NCBI GenBank assembly: GCA_035552275.1
Contig: DASZLR010000050.1
Coordinates: forward strand, 1-23,143
Direction of reading: 5' to 3'
DNA length: 23,143 nucleotides
Source of the DNA: DASVLX01 sp035552275
GTDB lineage: Bacteria > Actinomycetota > Actinomycetes > Mycobacteriales > Pseudonocardiaceae
Shown: positions 8,094 through 15,385 of the stretch, in pieces
Position numbering within the stretch: the stretch's first letter is position 1
Layout of the letters: each line of letters begins with the position of its first letter
The notes under the pieces: generated by a model
What the model saw: only the letters and a program-made list of their open reading frames with translations
Database searches by the model: none
What the model was told of the DNA's origin: nothing
Made by a program: the position numbers and the translations under genes

Positions 8094-8551
8094 CCATCGT
8101 CGTCGGATCCGACGACGCCGGCTACGAGTACAAGGAAATGCTGCGGGCCGACCTGGATGCCGATCCACGGGTGGGTCAGGTGATCGACGTCGGCGTGCCC
8201 GCCGACGGCCACACGCCCTATCCGCATGTCGGCGTGGCGGCGGCCCGACTGATCGCCGACGGCAGCGCCGACCGCGCGCTGCTGGTCTGCGGCACCGGAC
8301 TGGGCATGGCGATCAGCGCCAACAAGGTGCCCGGCGTCCGGGCCGTGACCGCGCACGACAGCCTGTCCGTCGAACGGGCCGTGCTCAGCAACGACGCCCA
8401 GGTGCTCGCGTTCGGGCAGCGGATCATCGGCCGCGAACTCGCCCGCCGGCTGGCGAAGGAATGGCTCGGCTACACCTTCGACCCGGCGTCGGCGTCCGCG
8501 TCGAAGGTCGCGGCCATCGCCGAGTACGACACCGGGACGGCACACCGATGA
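8078..8551 (+). CDS. RpiB/LacA family isomerase, probable D-erythrulose-4-phosphate isomerase (EryI/DerI type)
   Basis: 157 residues from ATG 8078, inside the end of the kinase gene. The RpiB/LacA fold is shown by VVGSDDAGYEYKE (8-20), the catalytic-base cysteine C71 in CGTGLGMAISANK, and SNDAQVLAFGQRIIG (104-118). Two changes from textbook RpiB are visible: SDHAG is SDDAG, and the histidine before NDA (H99 in E. coli, linked to ring opening of ribose-5-phosphate) is S104. Both suit a straight-chain four-carbon substrate. EryI/DerI enzymes convert D-erythrulose 4-phosphate to D-erythrose 4-phosphate, which enters the pentose phosphate pathway. The neighbours (kinase and TPI-like isomerase) give the same reading. 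Housekeeping ribose-5-phosphate isomerase is the less likely alternative. Confidence 0.85.
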   Translation: MPKPLTIVVGSDDAGYEYKEMLRADLDADPRVGQVIDVGVPADGHTPYPHVGVAAARLIADGSADRALLVCGTGLGMAISANKVPGVRAVTAHDSLSVERAVLSNDAQVLAFGQRIIGRELARRLAKEWLGYTFDPASASASKVAAIAEYDTGTAHR

Positions 8552-9321
8552 CCGCCCGAGTGTTTCCGGATGCCCGCACGGCCGTGGTGACCGGAGCCGC
8601 GTCACCGCGCGGGATCGGCCGGGCGCTGGCCGCTCGGCTGGCCGGCGGCGGCTGGTCGGTCGCGGTCCTGGATCTTGACGGCGAGGCGGCCCGGACGGTG
8701 GCCGAGAAACTCACGGCGGACACCGATCGGCCCTGTGTCGGACTGGCCGCCGATGTCGCCGACGAGGCCTCCGTCGATGCCGCGATCAGTCACGTCGAAG
8801 AGCGGCTGCCGCCGGTCGTCGGCCTGGCGAACGTGGCCGGAATCGCCTCCCCCACCCCGTTTCTGGAACTCACCGTGTCCGAATGGGACCGAGTGTTCGC
8901 GGTCAACAGCCGGGGCGTCTACCTGGTCACCCGGCGAGTCGTGCGGGGCATGGTTCGGCGTGGGCTGGGCCGGGTGGTCAGCGTCTCGTCGGCGTCCGCG
9001 CAGCGCGGCGGCGGGACGTACAGCAAGGTGGCCTACTCCGCCGCCAAAGCGGCCGTGTTGGGTCTGACCAGGGCGCTGGCGCGGGAGGTCGGGCGACACG
9101 GCGTCACGGTGAACGCGGTGTCGCCCGGCCCGATCGACACGGACATCATGGGCGGCCCACTCACCGACGAGCGCCGCGCGGAACTGGTCCGGGACCTGGT
9201 TGTCGACCGGGTCGGCACCGTCGACGACGTCGCCGCGGTGCTCGAATTCCTGCTCGGTCCCGACGCCGGCTACGTCTCCGGCGCGACCTACAACGTGAAC
9301 GGTGGGCTGATCATTGACTAG
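8548..9321 (+). CDS. SDR family NAD-dependent oxidoreductase
   Basis: 257 residues from ATG 8548, which shares ATGA with the preceding stop. It is a classical short-chain dehydrogenase: cofactor loop TGAASPRGIG (15-24), acidic end of the second strand at VAVLDLD (38-44, D42 favouring NAD over NADP), NVAG (95-98), catalytic serine in SVSSAS (145-150), Y163 and K167 in YSAAK, and VSPGPIDTD (191-199). The C-terminal GYVSGATYNVNGGLIID is standard for the family. It lies between two isomerases of a tetrulose pathway, so it may oxidise a tetritol (for example erythritol or threitol) to erythrulose, or a sugar to its lactone for the downstream hydrolases. Sequence alone does not choose between these. 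Confidence 0.9.
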   Translation: MTARVFPDARTAVVTGAASPRGIGRALAARLAGGGWSVAVLDLDGEAARTVAEKLTADTDRPCVGLAADVADEASVDAAISHVEERLPPVVGLANVAGIASPTPFLELTVSEWDRVFAVNSRGVYLVTRRVVRGMVRRGLGRVVSVSSASAQRGGGTYSKVAYSAAKAAVLGLTRALAREVGRHGVTVNAVSPGPIDTDIMGGPLTDERRAELVRDLVVDRVGTVDDVAAVLEFLLGPDAGYVSGATYNVNGGLIID

Positions 9322-10060
9322 CCGTTTTGTCGGGGTGAGCCTCAAAATGCACCTCGACCACGCCCGGACCCGGCGCTGGCTGACCGAGGTGGCCGGCGCG
9401 GGGCTGCCGACCGCCGAGCTCGATGTCGCCGTCCTGCCCAGCTTCACCGCGATCCCCGCCGCCGGGGAGATCCTGTATGGCAGCGGTGTCCACTATGGAG
9501 CGCAGAACTGCTGCTGGGAGCCGGCCGGGCCGTTCACCGGCGAGGTTTCGCCGGCCGTGCTACGCGAACTCGGCTGCCGTTATGTCGAGGTGGGGCACGC
9601 CGAGCGCCGTCGCCTGTTCGGCGAGGACGACACCGTGATCGCCCGGAAGGCCGCCGCTGTCGCGGACTATGGGATGACGCCGATCATCTGCGTCGGCGAA
9701 CCCGAACCCGTGTCCTGGGAGCGGGCCGGCGTTTTCTGTGCCGGGCAACTGGATCTGGCGCTCGCCGCGCTGCGCGGGACCGGCGCCGAACCGATCGTCG
9801 CCTACGAACCGGTCTGGGCGATCGGCGCCGACCGGCCGGCCGGCCCGAACCACATTCAGGCGGTGGCCACCGGGCTTCGCCACCACCTCGACGACGCCGG
9901 CTTCGCCCACCGGGCACGGATCATCTACGGCGGCGCCGCCGGCCCCGGCCTGATCGGCCAACTGCCGGCCGTGGACGGGCTTTTCCTTGGCCGCTCAGCA
10001 CTCCAGGTCGACCGGTTCGCCGCCACCGTCGCCGAGGCGGCCGCACTGGTCAGGGTCTGA
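9314..10060 (+). CDS. TPI-family isomerase, probable L-erythrulose-1-phosphate isomerase (EryH/TpiA2 type)
   Basis: 248 residues, starting at TTG 9314 and overlapping the previous stop by 8 bases; this start is needed to include the first strand and catalytic lysine. Triosephosphate isomerase features: K11 in VSLKMH, H95 in EVGHAERRRLFGE, E165 in YEPVWAIG, and phosphate-binding IIYGGAAGPG (203-212). The invariant Asn two residues before the lysine is S9 here. Brucella EryH, as I recall it, also has Ser at this place, which supports a tetrulose-phosphate role: L-erythrulose-1-phosphate to D-erythrulose-4-phosphate. That step connects the kinase product to the RpiB-like enzyme encoded just upstream. 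A glycolytic role is unlikely in this operon. Confidence 0.88.
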   Translation: MTSRFVGVSLKMHLDHARTRRWLTEVAGAGLPTAELDVAVLPSFTAIPAAGEILYGSGVHYGAQNCCWEPAGPFTGEVSPAVLRELGCRYVEVGHAERRRLFGEDDTVIARKAAAVADYGMTPIICVGEPEPVSWERAGVFCAGQLDLALAALRGTGAEPIVAYEPVWAIGADRPAGPNHIQAVATGLRHHLDDAGFAHRARIIYGGAAGPGLIGQLPAVDGLFLGRSALQVDRFAATVAEAAALVRV

Positions 10061-10093
10061 CCAACTCCCACGACAACGATTAGGAGCGAGCAC

Positions 10094-11416
10094 ATGCGTG
10101 GCAGGGCAGCAACGGCGCGGCCGTCCACCAGGGTTCGATGGAAGATCTTCGGCCTGGTCTGGGTTCTCGTGCTGATCAACTTCATCGACCGCTCGTCCGT
10201 TTCGGTCGCGTTGCCGCTGATCGGCAAGGACCTGCGGCTGTCCGCGAGTGTGGAGGGCTGGATCCTCAGCGCGTTCTTCTGGACGTACCTGCTGTTCCAG
10301 ATCCCCGCCGGGAGTTTGTTGGACCGGCTGGGTCCGCGCCGGATCGTCGCGCTGAGCGCCGCCGTGTGGGGCGTCTTCCAGGCGCTCGGCGGAATCGCCG
10401 GACAGGGCGCCGTGCTGCTGGTCAGCCGGCTGGGGCTCGGCGCAGCGGAGGCGCCGATGTTCCCGGCGGGCGGGAAGCTCAACGCCAACTGGTTGTCGCC
10501 GACCGAACGGGCCCGCGGCGCCACCTTCTTCGACTGCGGAGCGCCGGTCGGCACGGCCGTCGGCAGCCTGGCCATCACCGGGCTGATCGTCTGGCTGCAC
10601 TCCTGGCGGGCCGCGTTCGTCGTCGCCGGCGCCGCGACGATCCTGCTGTCGGTGTGGATCTACGCCTACCTGCGTGACAACCCGCGGCAGCATCCGGCCG
10701 TCAGCGCCGACGAGGCCGCCTTCATCACCGAGGGAAGCGAGCCGGCCACCGCCGAAGCACCCCGCCTGCCGCTGCACACGTACCTGCGCTCGCGGTCGTT
10801 CTGGGGACTGTTGCTGGGCCGGCTCGGCTGGGCGCTCATCTGGTGGGGCCTGATCACCTGGGGGCCGCAGTATCTGGCCAGCCGTGGGCTGAACATCAAG
10901 CAGATCGGGTTCGGCACCTTCCTGATCTTCGGCGCCGCAGCCGTGGGCGAACTGCTGGCAGGATTTCTCGCCGATCGCTGGCAGCGGCCGGGCAACCGCA
11001 ACCTGGTGATGAAGGCGCTGTTGGCCATCTCCGGCACCGTCACGGTGGTCGCGGTGATCCTGCTCCGCCTGGTGCCGACCGCCGGTGTCGCGATCACGCT
11101 GCTGGCCGTCGCGGTGTTCTTCCTCAACTGGGGCGGGCTGTACTGGGCGGTTCCGGCCTGGCTGGCGCCGCCGGAGCAGGTGGGCCGGGTGGGCAGCCTG
11201 ATGAACATCGCCAGCAGCGCCGGTGGAGTGCTGGCGCCCATCATCATCGGCTATCTGGTGCAGGCCACCGGCGGATACAGTGCGGCGCTGGCATTCCTGG
11301 CCGGCTGCGCGGTGCTGTACATCGCCGGCTCGATGGTGATCAACTTCCGCCGGCAGCTCACCGGAACCGCTCCCACTCCCGATCCGGTCCCCGTGGCGAC
11401 CGGGCGACTGACATGA
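10094..11416 (+). CDS. MFS transporter, ACS (anion:cation symporter) type
   Basis: 440 residues with about twelve hydrophobic segments. The first helix ends in NFIDRSSVSVALP (29-41), the ACS-family hallmark, and the loop after helix 2 has DRLGPRR (77-83), the MFS signature. A 33-base gap with AGGAG 7 bases before ATG separates it from the TPI-like gene, the widest gap so far in the operon. ACS members carry hexuronates, galactonate, tartrate, phthalate and similar organic anions. With an amidohydrolase gene overlapping its stop, it likely imports a sugar acid or lactone that the hydrolase uses. It is a distant paralogue of the MFS gene at 12386. Confidence 0.9.
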   Translation: MRGRAATARPSTRVRWKIFGLVWVLVLINFIDRSSVSVALPLIGKDLRLSASVEGWILSAFFWTYLLFQIPAGSLLDRLGPRRIVALSAAVWGVFQALGGIAGQGAVLLVSRLGLGAAEAPMFPAGGKLNANWLSPTERARGATFFDCGAPVGTAVGSLAITGLIVWLHSWRAAFVVAGAATILLSVWIYAYLRDNPRQHPAVSADEAAFITEGSEPATAEAPRLPLHTYLRSRSFWGLLLGRLGWALIWWGLITWGPQYLASRGLNIKQIGFGTFLIFGAAAVGELLAGFLADRWQRPGNRNLVMKALLAISGTVTVVAVILLRLVPTAGVAITLLAVAVFFLNWGGLYWAVPAWLAPPEQVGRVGSLMNIASSAGGVLAPIIIGYLVQATGGYSAALAFLAGCAVLYIAGSMVINFRRQLTGTAPTPDPVPVATGRLT

Positions 11417-12351
11417 CCGCCGCGCCGCAGCCCTACGAGGGCCCGATCGTGGACGCCCACGTGCATTTCTGGGCTCCGGAACTCCATCACCACCCATGGC
11501 TGGAACCCGGCGCGGCGATACCGTTCCGGTACGGCGACTACTCGGCCATCAAACGCCGCTACCTGCCGCCCGATTATCGACACGACTGCGCCGGTCACGA
11601 TATTCGCAAGACCGTCTACATCGAAACCGAATGGGATCCCCGGGATCCCTTGGGCGAAGTCGACTACGTCACCGGCCTGGCGGCGGAGTTCGGCTGGCCC
11701 AACGCGATGGTCGCGCACGCCGTTCTGGACAGTCCGGACGTCGAGGATCTGCTGGCCGCCTTCGGATCCGCGCCGCTGGTGCGCGGCATCCGGCACAAGC
11801 CCGGTGGCGCGGCCACCGTCGAGCAGCGCCGGGCTGGGCAGCGAACGCTGCTCACCGACCCACGGTGGCAGTCCGGCTTCGCGCTGCTGGCGAAACATGA
11901 TCTCGCCTTCGAGCTGCAAACCCACTGGTGCAATCTGACGGACGCGCGGCAACTCGCCGAGGACCATCCGGCCGTGCCGATTATCGTCGACCACGCCGGG
12001 CTGCCCGCGGACCGCGGCCCGGACGGCCTGCGCGCCTGGCGCGACGCGCTCGTCCAGGTGGCCGAACCGGCGAATGTCGCCATCAAGATCTCCGGCATCG
12101 GCGATCCCGGCCACCCGTGGACAGCCGAGCACAATGCCTGGATCGTGCGTGCGGTCATTGACGTCTTCGGCGTCGACCGCGTGATGTTCGCCAGCAATTA
12201 TCCGGTGGACCGGCTGTGTGCCGACTTCGACACGATCTACCGCGGATTCAAGGGACTCACCGCCGAACTGTCCGCAGCCGACCAGTCCAAACTGTTCCAC
12301 GACAACGCGATCCGCTACTACGGCCTCGACCAGCACCACCGCGCAACGTGA
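11413..12351 (+). CDS. Amidohydrolase family protein (Amidohydro_2, COG3618 lactonase-like)
   Basis: 312 residues from ATG 11413, sharing ATGA with the transporter stop. TIM-barrel hydrolase of the Amidohydro_2 group: IVDAHVHFW (12-20, H16 and H18), GIRHKPGG (125-132), FELQTHWCN (166-174), IVDHAGLP (191-198, H194) and MFASNYPVDR (258-267). Relatives include L-fuconolactonase, L-rhamnonolactonase and the 2-pyrone-4,6-dicarboxylate lactonase LigI. The strand-8 position that is Asp in most of these (SDxPV) is N262. I infer hydrolysis of a sugar-acid lactone, giving the open acid for the PdxA-TIM enzyme. It is a paralogue of the gene at 13693 (shared GDY...LPP.Y, GIR.KP, SN.PV). Confidence 0.87.
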   Translation: MTAAPQPYEGPIVDAHVHFWAPELHHHPWLEPGAAIPFRYGDYSAIKRRYLPPDYRHDCAGHDIRKTVYIETEWDPRDPLGEVDYVTGLAAEFGWPNAMVAHAVLDSPDVEDLLAAFGSAPLVRGIRHKPGGAATVEQRRAGQRTLLTDPRWQSGFALLAKHDLAFELQTHWCNLTDARQLAEDHPAVPIIVDHAGLPADRGPDGLRAWRDALVQVAEPANVAIKISGIGDPGHPWTAEHNAWIVRAVIDVFGVDRVMFASNYPVDRLCADFDTIYRGFKGLTAELSAADQSKLFHDNAIRYYGLDQHHRAT

Positions 12352-12375
12352 AGTGAAAGCCGTTTCCCAACCCAC

Positions 12376-12379
12376 GGAG
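12376..12379 (+). promoter_or_regulatory. Ribosome binding site of the second MFS gene
   Basis: GGAG lies 6 bases before ATG 12386. The frame is open for 56 codons upstream into the hydrolase gene, so this site decides the start. A second in-frame ATG at 12392 is possible. Confidence 0.5.
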
Positions 12380-12385
12380 AAGCTG

Positions 12386-13696
12386 ATGACAATGGCGTTC
12401 AGCAACAACCCGGGAAGGGTCGATCGGCGCTGGCTGATCCTCATCCCAGTGGCGAGCCTCATGTATCTCGTGGCGTATGTCGACCGGACGAACATTTCGT
12501 TCATACTTCCCTTCATCGGCCACGACCTGCACCTCACCGGGGCCGACAAAGGATCACTCTCCGGGATTTTCTTCGTCGGCTACCTCGTGTTGCAGGTGCC
12601 AGCGGCCGTTCTCGCCCGACGGTGGAGCGCCAAGAACACGATTCTGGTGCTGATGGTGCTCTGGGGCGCGACGGCGGTCCTGAGCGGTCTGGTCCAGACC
12701 AAGGAGGAGCTTTTCGCCGCCCGGTTCGCACTCGGCGTCTTCGAAGGCGGGGTGCAGCCCGCGACGCTGGTCCTGCTGGCGGCCTGGTTCTCCCAGCGGC
12801 AGCGGGCTCGGGCGAACGGCCTCTGGCTTGTCTGCCTGCCCCTGTCCGCCCTCATCGCCTCGCCACTGACCGGCATCCTGCTCGCGCACGTGGACTGGCG
12901 CACCGTGCTCGTCATCGAGGGCCTGCCGCCGTTCGTCTGCGCGGCCATCTGGCTGCTGCTGATCTCCGACAACCCGCGGCTGGCCCGGTGGATGCCGGCC
13001 GACGCCGCTCGGCGGGTCATCGCCGAACTGGCCTCGGACGAGGCCGGGCCGAAAGCCGTGCCCTCCGCGCGGTACCGCGACGTGCTGCGCAACCCCAAAG
13101 TGTGGGGCCTGATCGCCTTCTGGTTCCTCTTCAACAGCGGCTTCTACGGGTTCACGCTCTGGCTGCCCACCGTCGTGTCCGGTCTGAGCCGGGGATCGTC
13201 CGTGCTCGTCGGCTGGCTCACCGCCATCCCCTATCTGCTCGCCCTGGCCGGCATGATCATCATCGCGGTGATCGCCGACCGCACCGGCTCCCGACGCTGG
13301 GTGATCGTCGTGCCCGTACTCATCTCGGCGGCGGGTCTGCTCGCCGGTCAATTCGTGGGAAACCCCGCGTTGCGGTTCGTCATTCTGTGCGTTGTCGCCG
13401 GGACGCTCTACATTCACGGCCCGTTTCTGGCCGTGCCGGCCGTGCTGCTGCGGGTCGAGGTGCTCGCGCTCGGATTCGGTGTCATCAACGGCATCGGGAA
13501 TCTCGGTGGATTCGTCGGACCCTACGTCTTCGGGGCACTCCTGGATTCGACCCACAGCACGAAGATCGGATTTTTCGCCATCGCCGGCGTCTTCGTCCTC
13601 GCCTCAGCCGTGCTGCTGGTCGTCGTTCCGCGCACCCGCCACGGCCAGCCAACCCGGACGGCGCCAGTCGAGATGTCCGAGCAGGCCATTCCATGA
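12386..13696 (+). CDS. MFS transporter, ACS (anion:cation symporter) type
   Basis: 436 residues from ATG 12386 with about twelve hydrophobic segments. YVDRTNISFILPFIG (31-45) is the family hallmark at the end of helix 1. The loop after helix 2 reads LARRWSAKN (76-84), so the usual Asp of the DRxGxRR signature is absent, unlike in the first MFS protein. ISDNPR after helix 6 is also typical of the ACS group. Its stop overlaps the next amidohydrolase start in ATGA, repeating the [MFS - amidohydrolase] arrangement. It is expected to import an organic anion or lactone related to, but not the same as, that of its paralogue. Substrate is not determinable from sequence. Confidence 0.9.
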   Translation: MTMAFSNNPGRVDRRWLILIPVASLMYLVAYVDRTNISFILPFIGHDLHLTGADKGSLSGIFFVGYLVLQVPAAVLARRWSAKNTILVLMVLWGATAVLSGLVQTKEELFAARFALGVFEGGVQPATLVLLAAWFSQRQRARANGLWLVCLPLSALIASPLTGILLAHVDWRTVLVIEGLPPFVCAAIWLLLISDNPRLARWMPADAARRVIAELASDEAGPKAVPSARYRDVLRNPKVWGLIAFWFLFNSGFYGFTLWLPTVVSGLSRGSSVLVGWLTAIPYLLALAGMIIIAVIADRTGSRRWVIVVPVLISAAGLLAGQFVGNPALRFVILCVVAGTLYIHGPFLAVPAVLLRVEVLALGFGVINGIGNLGGFVGPYVFGALLDSTHSTKIGFFAIAGVFVLASAVLLVVVPRTRHGQPTRTAPVEMSEQAIP

Positions 13697-14610
13697 TCCG
13701 TGACTTCACGCTACCGATCCTCGACGCGCACCATCACCTGTGGAATGTGGACGGAATCGGCCACTATCCCTGGTTGCAGGACAGGTACGACGAGAACTAC
13801 TTCCTCGGCGACTACCAGTGTCTGCGAACAGACTTCCTGCCGCCGCAATACCACGCTGCCACGGAAGGGTTCGATATCGCCGGCACCGTGCACGTCGAGG
13901 CGGAGAGATCGCGATCCCAGCAATACGCGGAAACCGCCTGGCTCACCTCGGTCAGCCAGGAGTACGGGATCCCGTCCGCGATCGTCGCCCACGTCGGCTT
14001 CACCCAGCCCGACCGGGACGATGTGCTCGCGCGGCACGCCGGCAATCCGCTCGTCGTCGGCATCCGTTGCAAGCCACGGACCGCACCGTCGGCCGACCAA
14101 GGCGTCGAGGGACGGGCGGACACTCTCCAGGACCACGACTGGCTCGCCGGGCTCGCCCGCCTCGAACACCACGGACTTTCCTGGGATCTGCGGGTGCCCT
14201 ACTGGCATCTCGCCGAGGCGGCGGCCGTCGTGCGGCAGTTGCCCGGCGTTCCGGTGGTCCTCGAACACTGCGGGCTCCCGCTCGATCGGACGCCGGGCGG
14301 GTTGGCGCGATGGTCGGACGGGCTCGCCGAACTCGCCGACAGCCCGCACGTCACCGTCAAGATCTCCGAGTTGGGGCTGCGCGGCGGACGGTGGGACGCC
14401 GCCTCCACGATCAAGGTCGTTCAGACCGTCGTGCGGACATTCGGCTGGGACCGGATCATGTTCGGCTCCAACCTGCCGGTGTCAGGTCTGAGCGTCACCT
14501 TCGCCAACCTGATCGACACGATCCTCCGCGCGCTGGCCGACGCGGACGAGACGCAACTCCGGGCCCTGTTCGCGGACAACGCGCGCCGCGTCTACCGCAT
14601 CACGGACTGA
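13693..14610 (+). CDS. Amidohydrolase family protein (Amidohydro_2, COG3618 lactonase-like)
   Basis: 305 residues from ATG 13693 (ATGA overlap with the MFS stop). Motifs in order: ILDAHHHLW (9-17, H13 and H15), GIRCKPRT (123-130), DLRVPYWHL (165-173), LEHCGLP (190-196, H192) and MFGSNLPVSG (256-265). As in its paralogue at 11413, the strand-8 Asp of the family is Asn (N260). The two proteins share layout but are well diverged, so they likely open different lactones. It is the last gene of the + strand operon and ends 2 bases before the stop of the convergent TetR gene, with no obvious hairpin between them. Confidence 0.87.
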   Translation: MIRDFTLPILDAHHHLWNVDGIGHYPWLQDRYDENYFLGDYQCLRTDFLPPQYHAATEGFDIAGTVHVEAERSRSQQYAETAWLTSVSQEYGIPSAIVAHVGFTQPDRDDVLARHAGNPLVVGIRCKPRTAPSADQGVEGRADTLQDHDWLAGLARLEHHGLSWDLRVPYWHLAEAAAVVRQLPGVPVVLEHCGLPLDRTPGGLARWSDGLAELADSPHVTVKISELGLRGGRWDAASTIKVVQTVVRTFGWDRIMFGSNLPVSGLSVTFANLIDTILRALADADETQLRALFADNARRVYRITD

Positions 14611-14612
14611 GC

Positions 14613-15353
14613 TCAGTCGCCAGGGCTGGCACCAGGGCTGGATATGGCCGCCGGCCGGTCGCCGAACAGGACGAACACGGTTTCGGCGAACATCGGCTCC
14701 AGCGTGGGCAGCGCCTCGGCGCCGTCGGTGTAGAGGCACCGCCTGACCCGCTCCACGATGCCGCACACCAGAATCTCGAACAGTTCGGCCGGCAGTTCGG
14801 GCCGAGCCGGCTCCTGTCGCCGCGCCGCCGCGTAGATCGCGCGAAACAGGTCGGCGAACACCATTTCGGACTTGATGCCGCGGGCCACGCACTCCGGTCC
14901 GGCGGCGACGATCTCAACGGTCATCGACCAGGTCGCGGCCGGTTCAGCGGCCAGCAACTCCAGGTAGCCGCGCAGCGTGGCGTGCACCATGCTCCGCCAG
15001 TCATCGCCGCCGGCCTGGGAAAGTCCGACGGTCAGCTGGTCGCGGACGACCTCGATGCCGTCGTCGAACGCGGCCAGGAAACAGGCTTCCTTGCTGGGGA
15101 AATGCTGGTAGAAGGTCTGTCGGGACACGGCCGCGCGCTCCACGATGTCACCGATTGTGGTCGCGGCGTAGCCCTTGGCCGCGACCACGTGCAAGGTGGC
15201 ATGCGTCAAGCGCCCGCGCTGCGAAAGGCCGACGTCCTCACGGGTCAACGTGTGTCGGCGCGGCAGCGGCTCACCCCGGTACGGGAGCGAGGTGAGCGCC
15301 TCGTTGAACGGACTGCCGGCCACCTCGTCATCGTACGAGCCCGCGTTCCCCAC
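14613..15353 (-). CDS. TetR/AcrR family transcriptional regulator
   Basis: 246 residues if the GTG at 15353 is used. The helix-turn-helix is at about residues 65-85 (TTIGDIVERAAVSRQTFYQHF, with FYQHF typical of TetR), followed by KEACFLAAFDDGI at the start of the ligand domain. About 45 residues precede the DNA-binding domain, more than usual, and no Shine-Dalgarno is seen at 15353, so a later start such as GTG 15323 is possible. It diverges from the DUF5313 gene across 32 bases and converges on the catabolic operon. It most likely controls itself and the divergent gene; a link to the operon is not shown. Confidence 0.88.
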   Translation of the reverse strand: MGNAGSYDDEVAGSPFNEALTSLPYRGEPLPRRHTLTREDVGLSQRGRLTHATLHVVAAKGYAATTIGDIVERAAVSRQTFYQHFPSKEACFLAAFDDGIEVVRDQLTVGLSQAGGDDWRSMVHATLRGYLELLAAEPAATWSMTVEIVAAGPECVARGIKSEMVFADLFRAIYAAARRQEPARPELPAELFEILVCGIVERVRRCLYTDGAEALPTLEPMFAETVFVLFGDRPAAISSPGASPGD

Positions 15354-15385
15354 GACAGCCGCCGGCCAGGGGTTACTCTGGCGAA

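Noticed and set aside
9995..11497. A 500-codon frame on the - strand opposite the MFS and amidohydrolase genes
   Set aside because: It is Arg/Gln/Gly/Pro-rich with no domain, and the opposite strand encodes a clear MFS protein. Long antisense frames are expected at this GC content.
11251..12549. A 432-codon frame on the - strand opposite the first amidohydrolase gene
   Set aside because: It is the complement of a convincing amidohydrolase and has no ribosome site or recognisable fold.
14620..14641. Direct repeat CCAGGGCTGG near the end of the TetR gene
   Set aside because: It encodes a repeated Ser-Pro-Gly-Ala type tail of the TetR protein and does not form a hairpin; no regulatory reading is needed.
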